A DNA stretch of 64,000 nt from contig CANMOQ010000001.1 in assembly GCA_947499505.1 (NCBI GenBank), positions 912,037-976,036 on the forward strand. The letters run 5' to 3'. The notes under the pieces are model-generated. The model was not told the origin of the DNA. It made no database searches and was given only the letters and a program-made list of their open reading frames with translations. Every line of letters begins with the position of its first letter. The stretch's first letter is position 1. Of the stretch, positions 55,741 through 64,000 are shown in pieces. Both the position numbers and the translations under genes were made by a program. This DNA is from an uncultured Erythrobacter sp. (lineage in GTDB: Bacteria; Pseudomonadota; Alphaproteobacteria; Sphingomonadales; Sphingomonadaceae).

Positions 55741-56336
55741 GCATCGATCCGGCAACGCTTGAGTATTATGAGCGCAATGCGCCGCATTACACGCTCAGCT
55801 TTGCCCAATCGCACAGCCGCCACCTTGATGCTTTCTTGGACCGCTTGGCGCCAGGCGCAAATGTTCTCGAACTTGGATGCGGCGGCGGGCGTGACGCGGC
55901 TCGCATAAAGGAGCGCGAGTTCTCAGTCGATGCGACCGACGGCATTGCCGCAATGGTGCGAAAGGCAAACGAGCGGTTTGATGTCGACGCGCGCCTCATG
56001 AGATTCGATGAGCTTTCAGCCGCGAATGAATATGACGCTGTGTGGGCACATGCCTGCTTGCTGCATTGCCCGCGCGCGGAATTGCCAGACGTTCTTGCCA
56101 AAATTCACCGCGCTCTAAAGCCGGGAGGGTGGCATTACGCCAGCTACAAATTGGGCGATGGAGAAGGACGCGATCTGCTGGGCCGTCTGCATAACTTTCC
56201 GTCCAGCAAATGGTTGGAAACCCAATACCACGCCGCCGGATTTGCAATCGAGCACAGCGATGTGTTTGCGGGCAAAGGCAGTGATGGAACTCAAAGAGAC
56301 TGGATTGCTCTGAAGGTGAGAAAGCATGAGACTTGA
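55737..56336 (+). CDS. SAM-dependent methyltransferase (class I)
   Basis: 199 residues, Rossmann-type. The SAM motif is [17 protein letters not shown] (residues 41-57). [19 protein letters not shown] is the motif IV/V region, and [12 protein letters not shown] follows. The start is GTG in a GTGA overlap with the rlmN stop, which argues for translational coupling. The substrate is unknown; similar enzymes are annotated as Tellurite-like or small-molecule methyltransferases. The stop overlaps the start of the MOSC gene by 11 bases. Confidence 0.82.
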   Translation: MSIDPATLEYYERNAPHYTLSFAQSHSRHLDAFLDRLAPGANVLELGCGGGRDAARIKEREFSVDATDGIAAMVRKANERFDVDARLMRFDELSAANEYDAVWAHACLLHCPRAELPDVLAKIHRALKPGGWHYASYKLGDGEGRDLLGRLHNFPSSKWLETQYHAAGFAIEHSDVFAGKGSDGTQRDWIALKVRKHET

Positions 56337-56964
56337 AGTCAGCGCAATCTGCGCCGGTAAAGCGGCCAATTTTCGCGGCGAAGAAACGAGTGCCATCGCC
56401 AAACAGCCGATTGCCGGCCCCGTACAGATTGGCACAGAAGGCCTGGACGTTGACGAGCAAGCTGACCGCAGCGTGCACGGCGGCCCGGAAATGGCGGTGC
56501 ATCTCTACCCCAGCGATCATCATGCATTTTGGCGCGCCCAGATTGGCGAACACACCCTACTCTCAGAGCCCGGCGCATTCGGATCAAACCTAGCGGTTAG
56601 CAGCCTAACCGAGGCGCAGGTTCACATGGGCGATCAATTCCGATTGGGCAGCGCGCTGCTGGAAATCAGCCAGCCCCGCCAACCATGCTGGAAGATTGAA
56701 CACCGGTTCGGCGTTAAGAAGATGGTTGCCGCCATCATCGCCACTGGTCGATGCGGATGGTATTTCCGCGTGCTCGAAGAAGGCTCCGCGCAGGCAGGCG
56801 ATGATCTGGAGCGCATATCTCTCGGCGCAACCGACTGGAGCGTCAGGCGGGTATTCACAACGATCATCGGCGGCAAAGGCACGCAGGATGAACTGCGCGA
56901 ACTCAGTCAGCTTGAGTCGCTTTCTCCTAAGGTTCGAGCGAAAGCAGCAGCGAAATTGCGCTGA
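56326..56964 (+). CDS. MOSC domain protein (YiiM-like)
   Basis: 212 residues. RSVHGGPEMAVHLYPSDHHAFW, then GAFGSNLAV and SQPRQPCWKIEHRFG match the MOSC fold with its conserved Cys, seen in YiiM and in molybdenum-cofactor sulfurases. YiiM-type proteins reduce N-hydroxylated substrates such as 6-hydroxylaminopurine with Mo cofactor. It overlaps the methyltransferase gene by 11 bases. The final 30 residues (DELRELSQLESLSPKVRAK) are the usual C-terminal extension of YiiM-like proteins. Confidence 0.85.
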   Translation: MRLEVSAICAGKAANFRGEETSAIAKQPIAGPVQIGTEGLDVDEQADRSVHGGPEMAVHLYPSDHHAFWRAQIGEHTLLSEPGAFGSNLAVSSLTEAQVHMGDQFRLGSALLEISQPRQPCWKIEHRFGVKKMVAAIIATGRCGWYFRVLEEGSAQAGDDLERISLGATDWSVRRVFTTIIGGKGTQDELRELSQLESLSPKVRAKAAAKLR

Positions 56965-57102
56965 TCACTCAATTCATCGCTTAATAAAAGCGGCTCGTCG
57001 CCTGAACAGAATTCCCAACAAGTTGTTCATGTGGCGTTGTCCTTTTCTGAACGAATGTCCTCTCACCCCACCGGGTAACTCGAACAAAAAGAGGGACACG
57101 CA

Positions 57103-57579
57103 ATGAAAAATCTCGCCGCATTCGCCGCCGCTGGTACACTCGCAATCGCCGCCGCTCCCGCACAAGCGGTAGAGGTTGCCCCCAGCATCTCTTCCAACAC
57201 GGCCGCATCCAATGTGATGATGATTCCGATGGATAGCCTCATCAACACAACCGCCCATCACTATGACGATGACTGGGACGATTATGATGATCGCCGTTAT
57301 CGGAAAAACCGTCGCCACAATCGTTATGACCGCAATGGTCGCTATCGCGAGCCGCGCCACATCAGTCGCCGTGACAGCGTATGGCGCGGACGGGATGGCC
57401 GCTACTATTGTAAGCGCGACAATGGCACCACCGGCCTAGTCATCGGAGCAGGCGTTGGCGCGCTGATCGGCAACGAGGTTGCTGGGCGCGGTGACAAGCT
57501 TCTGGGCACATTGCTCGGCGGTGTCGCAGGCGGCCTGCTGGGACGCGAAATCGACAAGGGCGACCTTAAGTGTCGCTAA
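57103..57579 (+). CDS. Secreted glycine-zipper 2TM protein
   Basis: 158 residues. Signal peptide ends near APAQA. The middle is rich in Asp, Tyr and Arg (DDDWDDYDDRRYRKNRR). The C terminus has GLVIGAGVGALIGNEVAG and LLGTLLGGVAGGLLGREI, the glycine-zipper 2TM pattern of the SlyB/Rick-17kDa-like family, with two Cys flanking it. The protein is probably periplasmic or envelope-attached. GAGGG precedes the ATG by about 8 bases. A strong hairpin follows. Confidence 0.85.
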   Translation: MKNLAAFAAAGTLAIAAAPAQAVEVAPSISSNTAASNVMMIPMDSLINTTAHHYDDDWDDYDDRRYRKNRRHNRYDRNGRYREPRHISRRDSVWRGRDGRYYCKRDNGTTGLVIGAGVGALIGNEVAGRGDKLLGTLLGGVAGGLLGREIDKGDLKCR

Positions 57580-57615
57580 GTCCTTGCTGAATTAAGGTGG
57601 CCCCACTCCACCTTT

Positions 57616-57651
57616 GGCGCCGCCAGCCTTTACCGGTTTGGCGGCGCCTTT
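57616..57651 (+). terminator. Strong hairpin after the glycine-zipper gene
   Basis: 10-base stem GGCGCCGCCA / TGGCGGCGCC (57616-57625, 57639-57648), extended by inner AGCC/GGTT pairs, then TTTGCGTCTT. The T-tract is short, so it may be an intrinsic terminator of moderate strength. It is 37 bases after the stop. Confidence 0.7.
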
Positions 57652-57723
57652 GCGTCTTGGTTCAGAGCCTTAAGTCCTGCCGATCATTGATGCCAGCACC
57701 CCGCGCTGTTACGGCGCCATACG

Positions 57724-58482
57724 ATGAACAAACCCACGGTTCTTGTCACAGGCGGCGCAGCGCGCATTGGCGCGCGGATTGTGCACCGGTTCGCCGCAGA
57801 GCGCTGGCACGTCATCATCCACTACCGATCCTCTTCGGATGAAGCGGACGCTTTGGCGGCCGCCTTGCCCTCTGCCAGCACGGCCCAATGCGATCTCAAT
57901 GATGGCGATGCCGCTGTCGCCATGATTAAGGCATTGGCGGCAAAGCATTCTGACTGGCGCGCGCTGGTCAATTCAGCGGCGGTTTTTGACCCCGATGATG
58001 TAACCGCGCTCGACCCGGCGACGAACCGGGAGGCAATGCAAGTCAACGCAGTTACGCCCACACGCATGGCCCAGGCCTTTCTGACCACAGCACAGTCCAG
58101 CAGGGGACGCTGCGTGATCAACATCACTGATATGAAGCTGGAAAACCCCAATCCCGATTTCTTCAGCTACACCATGGCAAAGCACGCTTTGAACGCGACC
58201 ATTCCCATGCTGACGATGGGCGCAGCGGGCGATGAAGACCGCATCTATGGCATTGCGCCGGGTGCCATTCTGGCCAGCCATGATCAGACGCAGGACGAGA
58301 CGGAAACCTCGCACCGGTTGAATTTGCTGGGCCGAAAAACCGGCGCGGATGAAATTGCCGATGCAGCGCTTTTCCTTGCCCAAGGCCATTTGCGCAGCGG
58401 ATCGACCTTGTTCATCGACAGCGGTCAGCACATGCTGTCACAAGACCGCGACGTCATTTACCTCGCGCGCGAGGGCGCCTGA
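57724..58482 (+). CDS. Short-chain reductase, FolM/pteridine-reductase-like
   Basis: 252 residues. The cofactor loop is TGGAARIGARI (residues 9-19) followed by HYRSSS, a pattern that favours NADPH. The usual catalytic Ser is replaced by Asp136 (INITDMKLE), with Tyr149 and Lys153 (YTMAKHAL). The Asp-Tyr-Lys spacing (13 and 4) is the same as that of pteridine reductase PTR1 (181, 194, 198), so FolM-like dihydropteridine or dihydromonapterin reductase is more likely than a generic SDR. It is followed after 3 bases by the b561 gene and then by a molybdopterin enzyme. Confidence 0.82.
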   Translation: MNKPTVLVTGGAARIGARIVHRFAAERWHVIIHYRSSSDEADALAAALPSASTAQCDLNDGDAAVAMIKALAAKHSDWRALVNSAAVFDPDDVTALDPATNREAMQVNAVTPTRMAQAFLTTAQSSRGRCVINITDMKLENPNPDFFSYTMAKHALNATIPMLTMGAAGDEDRIYGIAPGAILASHDQTQDETETSHRLNLLGRKTGADEIADAALFLAQGHLRSGSTLFIDSGQHMLSQDRDVIYLAREGA

Positions 58483-58485
58483 TCC

Positions 58486-59193
58486 ATGGCTAAACCCACC
58501 GAGAAACGACACGCTCTGTCGACCCGGATTTGGCATTGGATCAATGCCGTGTCGCTGATCATATTGTTCATGTCCGGCCTGACGATATCGAATGCGCACC
58601 GCTATCTCTATTGGGGCGATTACGGCTTTGATCCAGCGGACGCCTGGCTCGCCGTCATGCGCTTTCCCAGCTGGGCCACGATCCCGAGCCGATACAATCT
58701 GGCCGAGGCACGAGACTGGCACATTCTGATGGCCTGGCCATTTGCGCTTGGACTGTTGTTCATCTGGATCGCAATGCTCGCGAACAGGCACTTTGTCGGA
58801 GACCTGCTGACCGGGCGTAAAGAGTGGAAAGCCACTGCCATTGCCAAGGATGTGCGAGAGCACCTGAAGCTCAACTTTGATCACGGAAGCGAGGAAGGCA
58901 GCGGCAAGTACAACTTCCTCCAGAAACTAGCATATGGCGTGGTCTACGGCATCTTCCTACCCATGCTCGTTTTCACCGGCCTCGCGATCAGTCCCGGTTT
59001 TGAGCCCACCGCGCCTTGGCTCGTCGATATCCTTGGCGGACGGCAAAGCGCCCGCAGCCTGCACTTCATCTTTGCCTTTGCGACCTTTGGCTTTGTCGCG
59101 CTGCACATTGTGCTGGTGCTGCTGTCCGGTCCGATCAAGCAAACCTGGGCAATGATTGCCGGTGGCAGAATGGAGAACAGCGATGAAGCGTAG
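58486..59193 (+). CDS. Cytochrome b561-type membrane protein
   Basis: 235 residues with four or five membrane helices (about 15-33, 82-102, 143-160, 178-205). The first helix carries RIWHWINAVS, then RDWHILMAWPFALGL, then SLHFIFAFATFGFVALHIVLV; these His are likely heme b ligands. Such proteins receive electrons from quinol or pass them to periplasmic partners. The next gene (a molybdopterin oxidoreductase) overlaps its end by 11 bases, as YedZ goes with YedY, though this is not the YedZ family. Its probable role is the membrane electron carrier of that enzyme. Confidence 0.85.
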   Translation: MAKPTEKRHALSTRIWHWINAVSLIILFMSGLTISNAHRYLYWGDYGFDPADAWLAVMRFPSWATIPSRYNLAEARDWHILMAWPFALGLLFIWIAMLANRHFVGDLLTGRKEWKATAIAKDVREHLKLNFDHGSEEGSGKYNFLQKLAYGVVYGIFLPMLVFTGLAISPGFEPTAPWLVDILGGRQSARSLHFIFAFATFGFVALHIVLVLLSGPIKQTWAMIAGGRMENSDEA

Positions 59194-59926
59194 AACACTG
59201 CTCGCGGGCGCAGCCGCTCTCGGCACAGGCGCATGCTCCAAAATCGCCAGCACAGATACGGCCAACTCGCTGTTTGAGGCCGCCGAAGACTGGCACCGGG
59301 CCGCACATCGCACCCTCGCCAATCGGCAGGCTTTGGCCCCGGAATATGCGCCAGAGGATCGCTCGCCGACCTTCCGTAGCAATGGTTCAAAGACGGTGGA
59401 TACGCCGGAATACCGCGCCGAGTTGGCGAACGGATTTGCGAACTGGCGCCTGCAAGTGCGCGGCCTGGTTGAACAGCCATTGTCGCTGAGCATGGACGAT
59501 ATCCGCGCCCTGCCCCAGCGCACTCAGATCACGCGGCATGATTGCGTCGAGGGCTGGAGCGCGATTGGCGAATGGACTGGCCCACAGCTTTCCGGAGTGC
59601 TCGATGCGGCGAAGGTTAAGCCTGAGGCTAACTTCATTGTCTTCTACTGCGCGGACACTCTGTACGGCGCGGATTATTATGAGAGCGTGGATATGGTCGA
59701 TGCCTATCACCCGCAGACGATCATCGCGCATCAGCTGAACGGAGAGGCTTTGCCAGAGGGCAATGGCGCGCCGCTCAGGATGCGGATCGAGCGCCAGCTG
59801 GGCTATAAGCATCCCAAATATCTAACCGCGATCGAGGCCGTTTTCAGCTTTGAGAATATCGGCAAAGGCCTGGGCGGATTTTGGGAAGATCACCCGGCGG
59901 GCTACCAATGGTATGCCGGGATTTGA
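59183..59926 (+). CDS. YedY-like molybdopterin-dependent oxidoreductase
   Basis: 247 residues. The N terminus MKRRTLLAGAAALGTGACS has a twin-Arg-like start with a lipobox-like end, so Tat export and possibly lipid attachment. The Mo ligand is Cys121 in HDCVEGWSAIGEW, as in sulfite oxidase and MsrP (YedY). HPQTIIAHQLNGEALPEGNGAPLRM and GYKHPKYL follow. The length is shorter than MsrP (about 330). The substrate may be an oxidised sulfur or nitrogen compound. The ATG at 59183 is used. It overlaps the cytochrome gene, and the FolM-like gene is two genes upstream. Confidence 0.85.
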   Translation: MKRRTLLAGAAALGTGACSKIASTDTANSLFEAAEDWHRAAHRTLANRQALAPEYAPEDRSPTFRSNGSKTVDTPEYRAELANGFANWRLQVRGLVEQPLSLSMDDIRALPQRTQITRHDCVEGWSAIGEWTGPQLSGVLDAAKVKPEANFIVFYCADTLYGADYYESVDMVDAYHPQTIIAHQLNGEALPEGNGAPLRMRIERQLGYKHPKYLTAIEAVFSFENIGKGLGGFWEDHPAGYQWYAGI

Positions 59927-59932
59927 CGCGGC

Positions 59933-60370
59933 TTAACCCGGATATTTGCGGTTCATCGCGTCCCAGCAAACACCGATGATCTCCTCCAAAACGCTGAGGT
60001 CAATATCGGCAAGCTTGTTGACATAGACGCAGCTTGCGCCGGTTTTGTGCTTGCCCATTTTCGCCAGCAAGCCGTCGACCTTTTTACCGGTGGCTTCATC
60101 GCAATAACGGCCCATCAAATAGAGCGAGTGTTTCGCCTTGCGCGGTGAGAATCCTGAGCGCAGAGAGTCGCCTTCGCGTCCGCTGTCGTATTTGTAGTGG
60201 TAGCTGCCGTAACCGATGATGGTCGGGCCCCACATTCGCGGGCTGTGCGTGGTCACTTTGCGAAACAGCGCGTCGAGCACTTTGGCGTCCTCGCGTTTGC
60301 TGGCGGGCTCTACCGCGGCGATGAAATCATCAACCGAAACGGTGGTCGGTGCTATTTTTGCGTCGCTCAT
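59933..60370 (-). CDS. DUF1801 domain protein
   Basis: 145 residues. The core RMWGPTIIGYGSYHYKYDSGREGD and KAKHSLYLMGRYC fits the DUF1801/YdhG-like family, a small alpha/beta fold of unknown role. The ATG at 60370 is chosen, since the open frame to 60832 would lie in the divergent cfa gene. It is divergent from cfa by 85 bases and converges with the molybdopterin enzyme gene. Confidence 0.82.
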   Translation of the reverse strand: MSDAKIAPTTVSVDDFIAAVEPASKREDAKVLDALFRKVTTHSPRMWGPTIIGYGSYHYKYDSGREGDSLRSGFSPRKAKHSLYLMGRYCDEATGKKVDGLLAKMGKHKTGASCVYVNKLADIDLSVLEEIIGVCWDAMNRKYPG

Positions 60371-60455
60371 GATTGCAAGAGTAACCCAACATTGACACCG
60401 CGGACAAGGCTGGCATTCGTAACCGAATGGTGGATCGCTGCGAAAAAGGCACTGT

Positions 60456-61721
60456 ATGAGCAAAACACTTTTCGATCGGTTTCTGACTAAAGGCGTGAAA
60501 CGCGGACGTTTGGGCGTCGTTTTCGCTGATGGATCGGACAAAACGTATGGTGAGCCGGAAGAAGGCTTTCCCGAGATTGTCCTGCGTCTGACCGATGGGA
60601 AAGTCCCGCGCGACATCATCATGGACCCGCGCCTTGGCGCAGCAGAGGCCTTCATGGATGGTCGCCTGATCATCGAAGAAGGCGACATCATGGGGCTCGT
60701 CACCCTGCTTCGCAAAAACAACGCTTGGGACAAAGGCGGCGATATTGGCCCGCCCAAACTGTTGCGCCGGGTGCTTAACAAAGCGAGCTTTGCCGCAGAG
60801 AAGGTCAACAACCGGATCAGCTCCAAAAACAACGTCGCGCATCACTATGACATTGGCAATGATTTCTACCGCCTGATGCTGGATGAAGAGCACTGGCAAT
60901 ACAGCTGCGGCTATTGGCCCTCAGACGACATCACACTGGGCGAGGCTCAGACTGCCAAATTGACCCATATCGCGGCCAAGCTGAACATAAAGCCGGGCCA
61001 AAAGGTGCTCGATATCGGTTGCGGCTGGGGCGGCATGGCGATCTTCCTGGCGCGCAATTACGATGTCGAGGTCGTCGGGATCACCCTGTCTGAAGAGCAG
61101 ATTGCGCTCGCAAAAGAACGTGTGAAAGACGCTGGCGTCGCAGACCGCGTGAGCATTGAGCTGGTCGATTACCGAGACTTCGCCGCCGCCGGACGCAAGT
61201 TCGATCGGATCGTCTCGGTCGGCATGTTTGAGCACGTTGGACAGCCGCAATTTGAGACCTTCTTTGAGGCCTGCGCCAATATGCTCACCGATGATGGCAC
61301 CATGCTGCTGCACACGATTGGGCGCATGGGCGGCCCCGGCTCCACCGATGCGTTTACCCGCAAATACATCTTTCCAGGCGGCTATATCCCGGCTCTCTCA
61401 GAGACGGTTGAGGCCAGCGAGAAATTCCGCCTAATCGCCACCGATGTCGAGACCTTGCGGGTCCACTACGCCAAGACCCTGCGCCAATGGTACGCCAATT
61501 GCATCGCCAATCGCGAGGAAATGATCGCGATGTATGACGAGCGCTTTTTCCGGATGTGGACGTTCTATCTATCGGGCGCAGCGACCGTGTTTGAGAGCGG
61601 CAGCATGTGCAATTACCAGATCCAATATGCGCGCAATCGCTATGCGCTGCCGCTGACGCGGGACTACATCGCGGCAGAGGAAAAACGCCTGATGGAAGCG
61701 CCCGCGCAAAAGAGCCGCTAG
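60456..61721 (+). CDS. cfa: Cyclopropane-fatty-acyl-phospholipid synthase
   Basis: 421 residues. SAM-dependent enzyme that adds a methylene to unsaturated acyl chains of membrane phospholipids. The SAM loop is VLDIGCGWGGMAIFLA. NNVAHHYDIGNDFYRLMLDEEHWQYS and IVSVGMFEHVGQPQFETFF are CFAS hallmarks; DERFFRMWTFYLSGAATVFESGSMCNYQ holds the conserved C-terminal block. The N-terminal lid domain is complete. Stationary-phase or stress control is typical of the family, but no site is seen. It converges on the ankyrin gene at 5 bases. Confidence 0.94.
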   Translation: MSKTLFDRFLTKGVKRGRLGVVFADGSDKTYGEPEEGFPEIVLRLTDGKVPRDIIMDPRLGAAEAFMDGRLIIEEGDIMGLVTLLRKNNAWDKGGDIGPPKLLRRVLNKASFAAEKVNNRISSKNNVAHHYDIGNDFYRLMLDEEHWQYSCGYWPSDDITLGEAQTAKLTHIAAKLNIKPGQKVLDIGCGWGGMAIFLARNYDVEVVGITLSEEQIALAKERVKDAGVADRVSIELVDYRDFAAAGRKFDRIVSVGMFEHVGQPQFETFFEACANMLTDDGTMLLHTIGRMGGPGSTDAFTRKYIFPGGYIPALSETVEASEKFRLIATDVETLRVHYAKTLRQWYANCIANREEMIAMYDERFFRMWTFYLSGAATVFESGSMCNYQIQYARNRYALPLTRDYIAAEEKRLMEAPAQKSR

Positions 61722-61726
61722 TCCGC

Positions 61727-63046
61727 TTACTGCTCAGCCGCGCAGATTATGAGAACGCCGCGTTCAGCCAGCGCGCGATAACGCGGCCATTGATCCTCTG
61801 GGACAAGTGAGAGATCGCTGCATTCCGCAGCGCGCTTAACCGCCTCCTTACCTGCTTCGCCGCCAGTCACGGCATGCTGGGGAAATAGAGCCGCCAGCGC
61901 GGGCGATTTTCGCACCGCAATATCATAAGCGGTGCGCCCGCGATCATCCTTCGCATCGCTAGGAAAGCTGCGCCGCAACAGCTTTTGGATCATCAGCGCA
62001 TCGTAATCGAGCGCGGCAACATGCAGCAAAGTCAGCCCGCCTTCACCGCCGTCTTTGGGCAGAATTTTTGCGGCGTCAACCAGCGTGTGCAGCACATCGT
62101 TCTTATAAGGCGTGGTGGGCGCAGTCCGGTCAGAAGCCTGGTAGCTTTTGTATTTTATCCGCTGATCAAGCGCGAGAGACAACGGGATTTCTCGCGCTCG
62201 ATTGCGGCGATCCACATCCACACCCAGAGCAATCAACCGTTCCAGCATGGCGATATTTCCATCGCGGATATAGGCCGGAGCGGATGCAGCGGCATGGAGC
62301 AATGTGTTGCCATCCTTGTTCGAAAAGCCAGGCGTCATCCCCTCACCAAGCAATCGTTCCAAGCCGGCCATATTTCCCAGTTGAGCGTACTGAAGCGCGC
62401 GCTCGCGTTTCTCTGCCTTTGCCCGCTGTTTAGCCTGCGTCTTTGCCATGCTCTCTGCCGCCCGGGCCTTATTGATGCGCGCTGGTTGGCTGGTGGGACG
62501 CGGTGTTGGGCGAGTCGTCCGCGCAGGCTGCGGCTCAGGAACATAAGCGCCATCATCGCGATCGTTCTGACGATCTCGCAAAGCTGCGCCCATATCCCGC
62601 ACACATTGGCCAAATTGTTGCTCACACTGCCGGTAGGTCGGGCAAATCTGCGGCTCTACCTGGCACCGGGTCGACTCGTAATTGGCAAAGTGACTGCAGG
62701 CCGCCTGCGCAGCGCGCCTTCGGTAGTCTCGGCCATATCCATTGTTAAGAGGGCTGCGGAAGGTCCGAACGCATTCTTCATATCTCTCTTTGTGCGGAGC
62801 AAGGCATTGTATGCGCCAATTTTGCCGTTCACGCTCATTGCTATCGCAGCGCGAAACGTCCGCTCGGCAGAATGTCCGGTTGTTGTGGCATTGCACATCC
62901 AGACCGCCGCCTTGCAGCATTGCGGTTAGCTGAGCCGCACCGCCAGTGCGGGCCTGCGTCTTCTGATAGGGTGCTGGGGTAATCGCCAGCAACAAGGCAG
63001 AGATGCCCGCGATCACTGTCGCCAAACCATAAAGCCAAAGTCGCAT
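61727..63046 (-). CDS. Membrane-anchored cysteine-rich ankyrin-repeat protein
   Basis: 439 residues. One N-terminal membrane segment (LWLYGLATVIAGISALLLAI). Residues 50-155 have ten or more cysteines, including CHNNRTFC and CSHFANYESTRCQVEPQICP, suggesting disulfides outside the cytoplasm. A Pro/Arg-rich linker and a charged coiled part (KTQAKQRAKAEKRERALQ) follow. From about 215 come ankyrin repeats (GNMAGLERLLGEG, DGNTLLHAAASA, GGLTLLHVAALDYDALMIQ). Probably a periplasmic protein-binding scaffold; no partner can be named. Confidence 0.75.
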   Translation of the reverse strand: MRLWLYGLATVIAGISALLLAITPAPYQKTQARTGGAAQLTAMLQGGGLDVQCHNNRTFCRADVSRCDSNERERQNWRIQCLAPHKERYEECVRTFRSPLNNGYGRDYRRRAAQAACSHFANYESTRCQVEPQICPTYRQCEQQFGQCVRDMGAALRDRQNDRDDGAYVPEPQPARTTRPTPRPTSQPARINKARAAESMAKTQAKQRAKAEKRERALQYAQLGNMAGLERLLGEGMTPGFSNKDGNTLLHAAASAPAYIRDGNIAMLERLIALGVDVDRRNRAREIPLSLALDQRIKYKSYQASDRTAPTTPYKNDVLHTLVDAAKILPKDGGEGGLTLLHVAALDYDALMIQKLLRRSFPSDAKDDRGRTAYDIAVRKSPALAALFPQHAVTGGEAGKEAVKRAAECSDLSLVPEDQWPRYRALAERGVLIICAAEQ

Positions 63047-63216
63047 AGCACTTCCCCCAAGCCAGCGCCTGCGCGGGAATTACACCCTGAGCGGCGCTAC
63101 GCTCTAATAGCAGCTGTCGGCCTATGTTGGCCAATCCACTGCGTGTCTGTGCGACCTAATGCGCCGTGTCTGCTCCCCGTGCGTTGAATGGGAAGTGAAC
63201 CCAAAAGATGGTCCAG

Positions 63217-64000
63217 CTAAGCCGTATCGCGCGATCTGGGACGATACGCCGGGCCAAAGCCTAGCAAAGCCGCACCGACAAATGGCAGCGCCACAACCCA
63301 TATCCGGACGCCTGTGATCCCTTCTGGGCTGGCAATGCTGATCCCAGCGGTCGCGCCCAGCCCTACGCAGATCAAAACAACACCGGCCACCACTCGCGCG
63401 CGCGGCACCGTGCGGCCGCCTCTGATTGGACCAAAGCTGCGTTCATGCTTTGCGAACACCGCGATGAAGGGCAGCAGCGCAACGATGTAAATGCCGAGCC
63501 ACAAAGGCCGCGTCGCCCACCATTCACCTGTACCCGGAACGCTATCCAGCCCAATCCCGCCAAGCGCGATCCAAGTGAAAGTCATCACCAGCACAAAGGC
63601 GGTGAGGTGCCACAGAAAAGCGGTCATAATCATGCCGTTCATCAGCACCGTCGCCGTCCAGATCCCGATCTTGTCCAGCATCCGGCGCCCCCATGGCTCC
63701 AATCCAAGGACAAGCCCGACCTGCACCACGCCAAGCGCCAACAGTGCAAGGGTTGGCGGCAATGAGTTTGAAAAACCATCGGGCGCAGAGACCATCGCCA
63801 CCGGGTAAAAACCATAAACGGTGATCGAAATAAGCACGCCCAGTCCCGCCGCAAACCAGCCAAAGGCAAAGAGACGATTGTCAAACTTGGCATCGCGCCA
63901 CGCTAGCCCCAGCTGGTGAATTGCAAGGAACACCCAGAGGAAATTGGTGAAGCTGATGTAGGGCACACCATGCTCAAACCTTAGCCAATCAACCAGCGCG
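63217..64000 (-). CDS. Acyltransferase-3 like membrane protein (C-terminal part)
   Basis: The reading frame is open to the right edge at 64000, so the N terminus is missing. The visible 260 residues hold seven or eight hydrophobic helices. The block FTNFLWVFLAIHQLGLAWRD and IWTATVLMNGMIMTAFLWHL fits the membrane acyltransferase family (acyltransferase 3), which transfers acyl groups to sugars or envelope molecules. The catalytic N-terminal His-containing motif is outside the window, so activity cannot be judged. Confidence 0.65.
   Translation of the reverse strand, partial: ALVDWLRFEHGVPYISFTNFLWVFLAIHQLGLAWRDAKFDNRLFAFGWFAAGLGVLISITVYGFYPVAMVSAPDGFSNSLPPTLALLALGVVQVGLVLGLEPWGRRMLDKIGIWTATVLMNGMIMTAFLWHLTAFVLVMTFTWIALGGIGLDSVPGTGEWWATRPLWLGIYIVALLPFIAVFAKHERSFGPIRGGRTVPRARVVAGVVLICVGLGATAGISIASPEGITGVRIWVVALPFVGAALLGFGPAYRPRSRDTA

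Overview
The window looks like a chromosomal segment of an alphaproteobacterium, most probably a sphingomonad of the Erythrobacteraceae type. The basis is the mix of genes: CckA and CpdR (the alphaproteobacterial cell-cycle relay), SOS boxes of the alphaproteobacterial GTTC-N7-GTTC type, a eukaryote-like NADP isocitrate dehydrogenase, SapC, paired DUF4139 proteins, AmpG-like permeases, and high-GC codon use. I see no insertion sequence, prophage, rRNA or CRISPR array. The content is mostly core housekeeping genes packed in short operons, with a few accessory insertions.

Layout. 1-3.6 kb: ydbH-ynbE-ydbL (minus), an envelope lipid-transport bridge, divergent from radC. 4.4-8.3 kb: a DoxX-like membrane protein and a large secreted DUF3857/transglutaminase/TPR protein. 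8.5-17 kb: purB, then a long plus-strand operon lapA-pyrF-orf-trpF-trpB-orf-DUF559-trpA-accD-folC. Two kinds of palindromic repeat interrupt it: a REP-like inverted pair before trpB and after folC, and GC-rich inverted repeats on both sides of a DUF559 nuclease gene placed between trpB and trpA. 17-24 kb: two tandem AmpG-like permeases, a Rieske oxygenase with a DUF6445 protein, rluB and rsmD. 24-31 kb: SOS-controlled uvrD/pcrA, several unknown proteins and a DEAD-box RNA helicase. 31-36 kb: an FAD-linked 2-hydroxyacid dehydrogenase, sapC, a possible small RNA, an N-formylglutamate amidohydrolase, cpdR and tRNA-Val(GAC).

36-50 kb: icd, a CPA2 cation/proton antiporter, alaS, recA with an SOS box, two DUF4139 secreted proteins and cckA. 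50-57 kb: a DUF2062 protein, smpB, dapA, a lytic transglycosylase, an IalB-like protein, rlmN, a methyltransferase, a MOSC protein and a glycine-zipper protein. 57-64 kb: an operon of a FolM-like pteridine reductase, a cytochrome b561 and a YedY-like molybdopterin oxidoreductase, then a DUF1801 protein, cfa, an ankyrin protein and an acyltransferase-3 protein cut by the window edge.

The best candidates for something new are: the DUF559 gene bounded by 36-bp inverted repeats that seem to supply its ribosome-binding site, its C-terminal tail and the ribosome-binding site of trpA; the REP element next to the TTG start of trpB; the short terminator-linked transcript after sapC; and the pteridine reductase/b561/molybdoenzyme operon. 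No sequence search could be run. Family names rest on motifs and remembered family features.
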